Below, one piece after another: positions 54,887 to 62,069 of a stretch of 64,000 nucleotides of DNA. The notes beneath the pieces were generated by a model. It was not told the origin of the DNA. It saw nothing but the letters and a program-made list of their open reading frames with translations, and did no database searches. Source of the stretch: Modestobacter italicus. GTDB lineage: Bacteria; Actinomycetota; Actinomycetes; Mycobacteriales; Geodermatophilaceae. The stretch lies in the NCBI RefSeq assembly GCF_019799965.1, contig NZ_JABGCJ010000002.1:186001-250000 (forward strand). Direction: 5' to 3'. The position numbers and the translations under genes were made by a program. Within the stretch, counting starts at the first letter, position 1. Every line of letters begins with the position of its first letter.

Positions 54887-55882
54887 GTGAAGCGACCGCT
54901 CTCGCCGGTCGAGACCGCCGACGTCGTCCGCGAGGCGCTCGGGCCGGAGGCGGTCGTCCGGGGTGCGCGGGAGCTGACCGAGGGCACGTTCAACTCGGCG
55001 TACGCGCTCACCCTGGCCGACGGTCGTGAGCTGGTCCTCAAGGTCGCGCCCCCGCCGGGGACGCCGCTGCTCACCTACGAGCGGCACCTGCTGAGCACCG
55101 AGGCCGACTGCCTGCGGGCCTTCGCCGAACGCACCTCCGCCCCGTTGCCCGAACTGGTCGCTGCCGGTGTCAGCGCGCAGGGGCGCGAGTACCTGCTCAC
55201 CTCCCTGCTGCCCGGCGCGTCCTGGTCGTCGCAGGCGGAGCGGATCGACGGCCGGCAGCGCGCCACGCTGCGCCGACAGGTCGGCCGGCACGTCGCCGCC
55301 ATGCACTCGGTGACCGGCGACGGGCCCTTCGGGTACCCCGGCCGCGCAGAGCTGAGCGCGCCGACCTGGACCGGCGCCTACCAGCAGGTCGTCGACGCGC
55401 TGCTGGCCGACGCCGCGCGGTACGCCGTCGACCTGCCGAGACCGGCGGCGGAGATCGGGGAGCGGCTGCACGCGGCAGCCGATGCCTCGTTGGGTGCGGT
55501 GACCACGCCGGTGCTCGTCCACTTCGACCTCTGGGACGGCAACGTCTTCGTCGACCTGGACCGCCCCCAACCGGTCGTCACCGGGCTCATCGACCACGAG
55601 CGCGCGCTGTGGGCCGATCCGGCCGCCGACTTCGTCTCCCTGGCCCTGCTCGGCGACATTGCCGGGGACCGCGACTTCCTGGCCGGCTACGCCGACGGCG
55701 GTGGTCCGGTCGTGCTCGACGAGGCGACGCGTCACCGGCTGCACCTGTACCGGGCGCACCTGGCGCTGGTCATGGTGGTGGAGGCGGTGCCCCGGGGGAC
55801 GGCGGTGGCCGGGAACGCCGCGTGGAACGCCCGCGTCGCCGATTGGCTGGTGCGCGAGCTGGACGCACTGGCCCGTCGCTGA
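54887..55882 (+). CDS. Aminoglycoside phosphotransferase (APH) family kinase
   Basis: A 331-residue small-molecule kinase. ATP-binding part: GTFNSAYALTLADGRELVLKVA with the Lys; catalytic loop LVHFDLWDGNVFVD (HxDxxxxN, near residue 208) and metal Asp in GLIDHERALWADP. Such kinases phosphorylate sugars, amino alcohols or antibiotics; resistance cannot be inferred. It starts with GTG, 25 bases after the sigma gene, and may be co-transcribed. The tRNA-Gly lies opposite 26 bases downstream. Confidence 0.87.
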   Translation: MKRPLSPVETADVVREALGPEAVVRGARELTEGTFNSAYALTLADGRELVLKVAPPPGTPLLTYERHLLSTEADCLRAFAERTSAPLPELVAAGVSAQGREYLLTSLLPGASWSSQAERIDGRQRATLRRQVGRHVAAMHSVTGDGPFGYPGRAELSAPTWTGAYQQVVDALLADAARYAVDLPRPAAEIGERLHAAADASLGAVTTPVLVHFDLWDGNVFVDLDRPQPVVTGLIDHERALWADPAADFVSLALLGDIAGDRDFLAGYADGGGPVVLDEATRHRLHLYRAHLALVMVVEAVPRGTAVAGNAAWNARVADWLVRELDALARR

Positions 55883-55908
55883 GCAGGCCGGCGGCGTCGG
55901 GCGGTGAG

Positions 55909-55979
55909 AGCGGGTGACCGGGATCGAACCGGCATGGCCAGCTTGGAAGGCTGGGGCTCTACCATTGAGCTACACCCGC
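55909..55979 (-). tRNA. tRNA-Gly (anticodon TCC)
   Basis: Minus strand cloverleaf: acceptor GCGGGTG with CACCCGC, D arm GCTC..GAGC, anticodon stem CCAGC/GCTGG with loop CTTCCAA giving TCC, T arm GGTTCGATCC, discriminator T. CCA is not encoded. Confidence 0.95.
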
Positions 55980-56054
55980 ATGCTTACCGCGCCAGCCTAT
56001 CCCGTGCCCTCGCGGCGGCGTCCGCAGGCCGTCGGCCTAGACTCGCCCTGGCCA

Positions 56055-56128
56055 CGGGGTGTAGCGCAGCTTGGTAGCGCACCTGCTTTGGGAGCAGGGG
56101 GCCGCAGGTTCAAATCCTGTCACCCCGA
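56055..56128 (+). tRNA. tRNA-Pro (anticodon TGG)
   Basis: Plus strand cloverleaf: acceptor CGGGGTG with CACCCCG, D arm GCGC..GCGC, anticodon stem CCTGC/GCAGG with loop TTTGGGA giving TGG, T arm GGTTCAAATCC, discriminator A. CCA is not encoded. tRNA-Gly and tRNA-Pro upstream of tig are conserved in mycobacteria. Confidence 0.95.
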
Positions 56129-56223
56129 CACTGCCGCGAGGTCTGGAAGACTCGCGGGCACGAGCGGCCGCCGTCCCCACGGAGGCCGCGTCCAACCCCG
56201 TCGCACCTGAGGAGCACGCCGCT

Positions 56224-57666
56224 GTGAAGAGCACCATCGAGAACCTGGGCCCGACCCGGGTCCGGCTCGCGATCGAGGTGCCGTGGAGCGACCTGGACCA
56301 CGCCTTCGGTGAGGTCTACAAGGAGCTCGGCCGCCAGGTGCGCGTTCCCGGCTTCCGCCCCGGCAAGGTCCCCAACCGCGTGCTCGACCAGCGGATCGGC
56401 CGCCCGGTCGTGCTGGAGCAGGTCGTCCAGCACGCCGTCCCGGAGGTCTACTCCGAGGCGATCCGGGAGAACCAGGTCCGCGTGATCAGCCAGCCCGACG
56501 TCGAGGTCACCCGCCTCGACGACGGCGAGGCCCTCGCCTTCACCGCCGAGGTCGACGTCGCCCCGGCCCTCGAGCTGCCCCCGCTGGACTCTCTCGCGGT
56601 GACCGTCGACGACGTCGAGGTCACCGACGAGGAGATCGACCAGCAGATCTCCGTGATGCGCGAGCGGTTCGCCACCCTCGCGGGCGTCGACCGGGCCGCC
56701 GAGGACGGCGACTACGTCTCCATCGACCTGGCCGCCACGCTGGACGGCGAGGTCCTCGAGGACGGCAGCACCACCGGCATGTCCTACGAGGTCGGCGCCG
56801 GCAACCTGATGAACGGGCTGGACGAGGCCCTCCGCGGGCTGTCCGCCGACGAGAGCGCCACCTTCTCGACCGAGCTGCTCGCCGGCGACCAGGCCGGTCA
56901 GATGGCCGAGGTGACCGTCACGGTCCGCTCGGTCAAGGCCAAGGAGCTGCCGGAGCTGGACGACGAGTTCGCCTCGATCGCCAGCGAGTTCGACACCCTC
57001 GCCGAGCTGCGCGAGGACGTCCGCACCCGGCTGTCCCGCACCAAGGTCCTGCAGCAGGGCGCGCAGGCCCGCGACAAGCTGGTCGAGCACCTGCTCGAGG
57101 TGATCGAGGTGCCGGTGCCGGAGAAGCTGGTCGAGCAGGAGCTCGCCTGGCGCACCCAGGCCATGGAGCGCGAGCTGCAGCAGGCCGGCATGGACTGGGA
57201 CGCCTACTTCTCCGCCGCCGACGTCGACGGCCGCGAGGCCTACGACGCCGAGATGCGGGAGAACGTCGAGAAGGCGGTCAAGACCCAGTTCGTGCTCGAC
57301 TCGATCGCCGACGCCCGCGAGGTCACCGTCGACAACGAGGACCTGTCGGCGCAGATCATGGCGCAGGCCCAGCGCAACCGGGTGAGCCCGGAGCAGTACG
57401 CCCAGCAGCTGCAGCAGGGCAACAACATCGCCGAGTTCGTCGCCGACGTGCGCCGCACGAAGGCGCTGGCCCAGCTGCTGGAGCAGACGACGATCACCGA
57501 CGAGTCGGGCAACGTCGTCGACCTGGAGGCGCTGCGCCCGCGCACCGTCGCCGCCGACTCGGCCGAGGCCGAGGAAGACGACGTCGAGGAGACCGACGCA
57601 GCCGAGGTCGTCGAGGCCGACGCCGTCGAGGAGACCGACACCGAGACGGCGGCCGACAAGGCCTGA
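56224..57666 (+). CDS. tig: Trigger factor (ribosome-associated peptidyl-prolyl isomerase chaperone)
   Basis: A 480-residue trigger factor: N-terminal ribosome-binding domain with the signature VPGFRPGKVPNRVLDQRIG (near residues 39-57, G-F-R-x-G-x-x-P), a central FKBP-type PPIase domain (about 155-245, EDGDYVSIDLAATLDGEVLEDG) and the C-terminal chaperone arms. The tail is acidic (about 440-480). The GTG at 56224 (VKSTIENLGPTRVRL) gives the correct N-terminus and has a TGAGGAG element upstream. It precedes clpP1 with a terminator between. Confidence 0.97.
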   Translation: MKSTIENLGPTRVRLAIEVPWSDLDHAFGEVYKELGRQVRVPGFRPGKVPNRVLDQRIGRPVVLEQVVQHAVPEVYSEAIRENQVRVISQPDVEVTRLDDGEALAFTAEVDVAPALELPPLDSLAVTVDDVEVTDEEIDQQISVMRERFATLAGVDRAAEDGDYVSIDLAATLDGEVLEDGSTTGMSYEVGAGNLMNGLDEALRGLSADESATFSTELLAGDQAGQMAEVTVTVRSVKAKELPELDDEFASIASEFDTLAELREDVRTRLSRTKVLQQGAQARDKLVEHLLEVIEVPVPEKLVEQELAWRTQAMERELQQAGMDWDAYFSAADVDGREAYDAEMRENVEKAVKTQFVLDSIADAREVTVDNEDLSAQIMAQAQRNRVSPEQYAQQLQQGNNIAEFVADVRRTKALAQLLEQTTITDESGNVVDLEALRPRTVAADSAEAEEDDVEETDAAEVVEADAVEETDTETAADKA

Positions 57667-57682
57667 CCCACCCCGGCACACC

Positions 57683-57715
57683 GCGCCGCCCGCACCCACC
57701 TGGTGCGGGCGGCGC
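57683..57715 (+). terminator. Terminator downstream of tig
   Basis: Perfect 14-bp arms GCGCCGCCCGCACC (57683-57696) and complement (57702-57715), loop CACCT, followed by GTCGTT, 16 bases past the tig stop. Confidence 0.8.
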
Positions 57716-57973
57716 TGTCGTTCCCGGGCCCGTGGGCCACCCGCGACCAGGGCTGCGCCCAGGGCGAACACCGGCCCGGACCGGGAGGAACCGGTCGGGG
57801 GTCCGCGTTAGGGTCGACATGACACTCAGGCGATCACTGTGGGGCGATCGCCTGGGGCCGCACCGACGACCGGCACCGAGCAGGCGTCCGCGGCGTCACC
57901 GGTCGCCCCGACCACCGGCCAACCCGTTCCACGAGACCGACTGCACTGCAGTCCTACGGAGGTCACCGCACCC
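57716..57973 (+). promoter_or_regulatory. Promoter/leader region of the clpP1P2 operon
   Basis: Between the tig terminator and clpP1. It holds a 9-bp inverted repeat, CAGGCGATC (57827-57835) and GATCGCCTG (57846-57854), which includes the palindrome GGCGATCGCC, and a TAGGGT hexamer near 57810 that could be a -10 element. In other actinobacteria clpP1P2 is activated by ClgR; I cannot match this dyad to the ClgR consensus with confidence. Confidence 0.4.
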
Positions 57974-58624
57974 GTGAGCAACCCAGACCTGATCACGCCG
58001 AGCGCGCCGCTGATGCGCGCCGGTGGGTCGATGATGAACCTGAACGACTCCGTCTACGAGCGTCTGCTGCGTGAGCGGATCATCTTCCTCGGCACCCAGG
58101 TCGACGACGTGATCGCCAACCAGCTCGCCGCCCAGATGCTGCTGCTCTCGGCGGAGGACCCCAGCCGGGACATCCACCTCTACATCAACTCGCCCGGTGG
58201 CTCGGTGACCGCCGGCATGGCGATCTTCGACACGATGCAGTTCATCGACTGCGACGTCGCCACCTACGCGATGGGCCTGGCCGCCTCCATGGGCCAGTTC
58301 CTGCTGACGGCCGGGACCAAGGGCAAGCGCTACTCACTGCCGCACACCCGGATCCTGATGCACCAGCCCTCGGCCGGCGTCGGCGGCACCGCCTCGGACA
58401 TCGCCATCCAGGCCGAGCTCTTCCGCAGCACCAAGAAGCAGCTCAACGAGCTGCAGGCCCAGTTCACCGGGCAGACGGTCGAGCAGATCGAGAAGGACTC
58501 CGACCGCGACCGCTGGTTCACCGCGCAGGAGGCCCTCGAGTACGGCTTCGTCGACCACGTGGTGACCCGCGCCGACACCATGACCCAGACCGACAACCCG
58601 GTCACCGACGGACCGGAGAAGTGA
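57974..58624 (+). CDS. clpP1: ATP-dependent Clp protease proteolytic subunit ClpP1
   Basis: A 216-residue ClpP with the triad Ser105 (GLAASMGQ), His130 (LMHQPSAG) and Asp179 (SDRDRWF). Other marks: [11 protein letters not shown] and [15 protein letters not shown]. In actinobacteria ClpP1 and ClpP2 form a mixed tetradecamer that works with ClpX or ClpC1. The GTG at 57974 is preceded by GGAGGT. A 45-codon in-frame extension to 57839 crosses the regulatory dyad and is rejected. Its stop overlaps clpP2 as GTGA. Confidence 0.96.
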   Translation: MSNPDLITPSAPLMRAGGSMMNLNDSVYERLLRERIIFLGTQVDDVIANQLAAQMLLLSAEDPSRDIHLYINSPGGSVTAGMAIFDTMQFIDCDVATYAMGLAASMGQFLLTAGTKGKRYSLPHTRILMHQPSAGVGGTASDIAIQAELFRSTKKQLNELQAQFTGQTVEQIEKDSDRDRWFTAQEALEYGFVDHVVTRADTMTQTDNPVTDGPEK

Positions 58625-59265
58625 CCATGGCTGACTTCCAGATGCCGCAGAGCCGGTACATCCTCCCCTCCTTCGTCGAGCGCACCAGCTACGGCATGAA
58701 GGAGTCCAACCCGTACAACAAGCTCTTCGAGGAGCGCATCATCTTCCTCGGGGTGCAGGTCGACGACGCCTCGGCCAACGACGTGATGGCCCAGCTCATC
58801 ACGCTGGAGTCCAACGACCCCGACCGCGACATCACCATGTACATCAACTCACCCGGTGGCTCGTTCACCGCGCTGACGGCGATCTACGACACGATGATGT
58901 TCGTCCGGCCCGACATCCAGACCGTGTGCATGGGCCAGGCCGCGTCCGCTGCCGCCGTCCTGCTCGCGGCCGGCACCAAGGGCAAGCGCCTGGCGCTGCC
59001 CTACTCCCGGGTCCTCATCCACCAGCCCTCCGGCGAGGCCGGCGGTCAGGTGACCGACCTGGAGATCCACGCGAACGAGATCGAGCGCGTGCGCACCCAG
59101 ATGGAGTACATCCTGGCCCGGCACACCGGCCAGACCCAGGAGCAGGTCCGCAAGGACATCGACCGCGACAAGATCCTCACGGCCGAGCAGGCCAAGGACT
59201 ACGGGATCGTCGACCAGGTGGTCACCAGCCGCAAGCTCAACGCGCTGCCCGACCTGGCCGGCTGA
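58621..59265 (+). CDS. clpP2: ATP-dependent Clp protease proteolytic subunit ClpP2
   Basis: A 214-residue ClpP with the triad Ser109 ([11 protein letters not shown]), His134 (LIHQPSGE) and Asp183 (IDRDKIL). The segment [33 protein letters not shown] is the typical ClpP2 N-terminus, which docks ClpX. It starts with GTG at 58621 in a GTGA overlap with clpP1; an ATG two codons later is an alternative. The pair is one operon. Confidence 0.96.
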   Translation: MTMADFQMPQSRYILPSFVERTSYGMKESNPYNKLFEERIIFLGVQVDDASANDVMAQLITLESNDPDRDITMYINSPGGSFTALTAIYDTMMFVRPDIQTVCMGQAASAAAVLLAAGTKGKRLALPYSRVLIHQPSGEAGGQVTDLEIHANEIERVRTQMEYILARHTGQTQEQVRKDIDRDKILTAEQAKDYGIVDQVVTSRKLNALPDLAG

Positions 59266-59270
59266 GTGGT

Positions 59271-59293
59271 CCCCGGCCCTCCTCGGGCCGGGG
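59271..59293 (+). terminator. Terminator downstream of clpP2
   Basis: Arms CCCCGGCCC (59271-59279) and GGGCCGGGG (59285-59293), loop TCCTC, 5 bases past the clpP2 stop. It separates clpP1P2 from clpX. Confidence 0.7.
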
Positions 59294-59624
59294 TGCACCA
59301 CGGGAGGCAGGGCCCGGTACGGGTCGAGGGCGCGCGTGTCGCGCCCCCGGCCCGTACCGTTCTCCCAACCCGTCCAGGCGGCCCGCGCCAGCGTCTCCGC
59401 CGGGTCACGGGGGAGTGCCGAGACGGGTGTTGCGGGCCGGGCGACCCGGGTGAGTTCCTGCCCCAGAAGGTCGGACCAGCCGGGTAGGTTCGGCGAACAC
59501 CCGATCCCCGGTCAGCACCGCAGGGACGACGGACGCCACGCATCGACGGCGTCGACGAGGGCACACGAACGCACATACCGGGGACGGCGACACGGTCGTC
59601 CCACTCGAGGTGGAGGTCAGCCAG
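59294..59624 (+). promoter_or_regulatory. Leader region upstream of clpX
   Basis: 331 bases without a supported gene. The presence of a terminator after clpP2 means clpX needs its own promoter here. A short palindrome, GTTCG-G-CGAAC, lies at 59488-59498. No ORF with protein-like composition is seen on either strand. Confidence 0.4.
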
Positions 59625-60899
59625 GTGGCACGTATCGGTGAGAGCGGCGACCTGCTCAAGTGCTCCTTCTGCGGGAAGAGCCAGAAGCAGGTCAAGAAGC
59701 TCATCGCTGGCCCCGGGGTCTACATCTGCGATGAGTGCATCGACCTCTGCAACGAGATCATCGAGGAGGAGCTCTCGGAGTCGTCGGACCTGAAGTTCGA
59801 CGAGCTGCCCAAGCCCAAGGAGATCCACGACTTCCTCGAGCAGTACGTCATCGGCCAGGACCAGGCCAAGCGCACGCTCGCCGTCGCCGTCTACAACCAC
59901 TACAAGCGGGTGCAGGCCGGTGGTGACCGCGCCACCCGCGACGAGGGCGTGGAGCTCGCCAAGTCCAACATCCTGCTGATGGGGCCGACCGGCTGCGGCA
60001 AGACGCACCTGGCGCAGACCCTGGCGCGGATGCTGAACGTCCCCTTCGCCATCGCCGACGCCACGGCGCTGACCGAGGCCGGCTACGTCGGTGAGGACGT
60101 CGAGAACATCCTCCTCAAGCTCATCCAGGCGGCCGACTACGACGTCAAGCGGGCCGAGACCGGGATCATCTACATCGACGAGGTCGACAAGATCGCCCGC
60201 AAGAGCGAGAACCCGTCGATCACCCGGGACGTCTCCGGTGAGGGCGTGCAGCAGGCGCTGCTGAAGATCCTCGAGGGGACGACGGCGTCGGTGCCGCCGC
60301 AGGGTGGGCGCAAGCACCCGCACCAGGAGTTCATCCAGATCGACACCACCAACGTGCTGTTCATCGTGGGTGGCGCCTTCGCCGGGCTGGACCAGGTCAT
60401 CGAGGCCCGCACCGGCAAGCAGGGCATCGGCTTCGGTGCCGAGGTGCGCGGCAAGGCCGAGATCGAGCAGGCCAACGCCTTCGCCCAGGTCATGCCCGAG
60501 GACCTGATGAAGTTCGGGATGATCCCCGAGTTCATCGGCCGCCTGCCGGTCATCACCAGCGTGCAGAAGCTGGACCGTGAGGCCCTGATCAACATCCTCA
60601 CCGAGCCGAAGAACGCCCTGGTGCGTCAGTACCGCCGGCTGTTCGAGCTCGACGGGGTGGAGCTGGAGTTCACCGACGACGCCCTCGAGGCGATCGCCGA
60701 CCAGGCCATCCTGCGCGGCACCGGTGCCCGTGGCCTCCGGGCGATCATGGAGGAGGTGCTCCAGTCGGTGATGTACGACGTGCCCAGCCGCGAGGACGTC
60801 GGCACCGTGGTGATCACCAAGGACGTCGTGCTGGAGCACGTCAACCCCACGATCGTGCCCCGCAAGCCCGCCCGCGCCCCCCGCGAGAAGAGCGCCTGA
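59625..60899 (+). CDS. clpX: ATP-dependent Clp protease ATP-binding subunit ClpX
   Basis: A 424-residue AAA+ unfoldase that feeds substrates to ClpP1P2. N-terminal zinc-binding domain Cys13, Cys16, Cys35, Cys38 ([14 protein letters not shown]). Walker [13 protein letters not shown] (near 121), Walker [14 protein letters not shown], pore loop GYVGEDVE, the ClpP-contacting IGF loop as [12 protein letters not shown], and sensor 2 [11 protein letters not shown]. The GTG at 59625 ([12 protein letters not shown]) is chosen because GGAGGT lies at the right distance; GTG 59610 would precede that site. Confidence 0.97.
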   Translation: MARIGESGDLLKCSFCGKSQKQVKKLIAGPGVYICDECIDLCNEIIEEELSESSDLKFDELPKPKEIHDFLEQYVIGQDQAKRTLAVAVYNHYKRVQAGGDRATRDEGVELAKSNILLMGPTGCGKTHLAQTLARMLNVPFAIADATALTEAGYVGEDVENILLKLIQAADYDVKRAETGIIYIDEVDKIARKSENPSITRDVSGEGVQQALLKILEGTTASVPPQGGRKHPHQEFIQIDTTNVLFIVGGAFAGLDQVIEARTGKQGIGFGAEVRGKAEIEQANAFAQVMPEDLMKFGMIPEFIGRLPVITSVQKLDREALINILTEPKNALVRQYRRLFELDGVELEFTDDALEAIADQAILRGTGARGLRAIMEEVLQSVMYDVPSREDVGTVVITKDVVLEHVNPTIVPRKPARAPREKSA

Positions 60900-60946
60900 C
60901 CGCCCTGGTCCACCCCATCGCCCGTCCCGGCCCCGCCGGGGCGGGC

Positions 60947-60998
60947 GATGTACGTATGTGGCGGGTTCTTGCTCGGGAACCCGCCACAGAGGCACATC
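60947..60998. repeat. Palindromic repeat copy A flanking the DUF559 gene
   Basis: 22-base arms at 60947-60968 and 60977-60998 with 3 mismatches and an 8-base loop; the inner 11 bases (GTGGCGGGTTC) are perfect. The right arm read in reverse complement, GATGTGCCTCTG then TGGCGGGTTC, matches copy B at 20 of 22 positions. The DUF559 stop codon (60997-60999) lies in this arm. The hairpin may also terminate clpX and DUF559 transcription from both sides. Confidence 0.75.
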
Positions 60999-61914
60999 AC
61001 CGGGGGGCCACCAGCGCTCGCCGCGCGGCGCAGACCGCGATGACCTCCGCGCGGCAACCGGCCGGGTCCGTCCTCAGCCGGCGGTAGCTGAACCGCAGGA
61101 CCACCCACCCGAGAGCTGCCAGTGCGACGTCCCGGCGGGTGTCCCGCTCTCGTGCCTCGGCGCTGCCGTGGAAGGCGGCCCCGTCCAGCTCGATGGCGAT
61201 CTTCAGCTCCGGCACCGCGGCGTCGAGGTGGACCGTCGCGAACGGCAGGACGACAGGGTGCTGCTGCACGACCCGCGGCATGCCCGGTCCGCGGAGCACC
61301 TCTCGGACGCCCCAGATCTCCAGCTCACTCTGGCAGCCGTTCTCGACGAGCCTGATCAGCTCGCTCAGCCCACCGCGCCCGGGGAGCGCCGGGTGACCGA
61401 CCATCTCAGCACGCAGCTGAGCCGGTCGGACCCGCCGTTCGCGCAGAGCCGCGATCACTGCACCGCGGGACACCTCGACCAGCCGGGCGGCGCCCGCAGT
61501 CCCGTGCGCCATGCCCCAGGCGTCGACCAGGGAGCGAGGGAGGTCGGTGACCGGATACGGTCCGAGGCGGTCGGTGGTCAGCTCGCGAACGCGGTGCACG
61601 ACCAGACCGGGCCGCCTCGGTGCCCGTCGGCGGGCCGGGATCGAGACGTGCACCGGGTCCGTCTCCGGGCTCAGCCGCCAGACGGTCAGTGCAGAGGTGT
61701 GGGTCAGCGTGCCTCCAGTGGCCAGCACCGCGGCGAGAGCTCGGGTCCGCCATCGGTCGAGGCTGTGGGGCAGGGCGACGACCCCGGGATGAGGCCGCAG
61801 CAGCCGACCTGCCCGCACCCACTCGCCGACGGTGTGCCGGTCCACGTGCTGGCTCAACGCCGCAACGCGGGCGACCCCATCGGGTCCAAGCAGGGCGTGC
61901 AGGTCATGGGCCAC
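60997..61914 (-). CDS. AbiEi-like N-terminal + DUF559 (Vsr-like endonuclease fold) protein
   Basis: A 305-residue protein. The N-terminal part (about 1-130) resembles the winged-helix AbiEi antitoxin-type domain (DGVARVAALSQHVDRHTVGEWVRAGRLLRPHPGVVAL, then LTHTSALTVWRL). The C-terminal part (about 195-300) is DUF559, related to Vsr mismatch endonucleases of the PD-(D/E)XK fold: QSELEIWGVREVL, HLDAAVPELKIAIELDGAAFHG, RDTRRDVALAALGWVVLRFSYRRL. The acidic residues of HLDAAVP and AIELDG could form the metal site. No toxin partner (AbiEii) is adjacent. A GTG at 61914 is the start, with a weak ribosome binding site. The gene interrupts the clpX-valS neighbourhood and is flanked by two copies of one palindrome. 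Confidence 0.82.
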   Translation of the reverse strand: MAHDLHALLGPDGVARVAALSQHVDRHTVGEWVRAGRLLRPHPGVVALPHSLDRWRTRALAAVLATGGTLTHTSALTVWRLSPETDPVHVSIPARRRAPRRPGLVVHRVRELTTDRLGPYPVTDLPRSLVDAWGMAHGTAGAARLVEVSRGAVIAALRERRVRPAQLRAEMVGHPALPGRGGLSELIRLVENGCQSELEIWGVREVLRGPGMPRVVQQHPVVLPFATVHLDAAVPELKIAIELDGAAFHGSAEARERDTRRDVALAALGWVVLRFSYRRLRTDPAGCRAEVIAVCAARRALVAPR

Positions 61915-61998
61915 CGGCCCACGATGCGGTCACAGCCTCCGGGTGGACCAGGCGGACGGCGACCTGTCGACATCGGGCGGGGCTGTGCACCAGCGCAC

Positions 61999-62052
61999 CG
62001 ATGTGCTCCTGGGGCGGGTTCTCAGCCGAGAACCCGCCCCAGACGCACATCG
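61999..62052. repeat. Palindromic repeat copy B flanking the DUF559 gene
   Basis: 25-base arms at 61999-62023 and 62028-62052 with 2 mismatches and the 4-base loop AGCC; the inner 15 bases are perfect. It shares GATGTGC, TCTG and GGCGGGTTCT with copy A. It lies 85 bases upstream of the DUF559 start and 17 bases past the valS stop, so it may also terminate valS. Confidence 0.75.
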
Positions 62053-62069
62053 CCAACTCTGTGAGGCGG

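Noticed and set aside
51904-55074. A 1056-codon open frame on the minus strand
   Set aside because: It runs antisense to the lipoprotein and sigma factor genes, is rich in Gly/Arg/Val/Gln/His in the pattern of a GC-rich reverse frame, and contains no recognisable domain.
54887-55882. The APH-family gene as an aminoglycoside resistance gene
   Set aside because: Only general APH kinase motifs are present; the family covers many sugar and amino-alcohol kinases, so resistance cannot be claimed.
57839-57973. In-frame N-terminal extension of ClpP1 to an ATG at 57839
   Set aside because: It would translate through the inverted repeat upstream of the gene and is Pro/Thr/Arg-rich; GTG 57974 has GGAGGT upstream and gives the normal ClpP1 length.
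59488-59498. GTTCGGCGAAC palindrome upstream of clpX as a LexA or ClgR box
   Set aside because: It lacks the 4-base spacer of actinobacterial LexA boxes and does not match the ClgR core as I recall it. Kept only as an unexplained short dyad.
60947-62052. The paired palindromes as part of a CRISPR array
   Set aside because: There are only two copies, 1 kb apart, with a gene between them; no regular spacers and no cas genes exist in the window.
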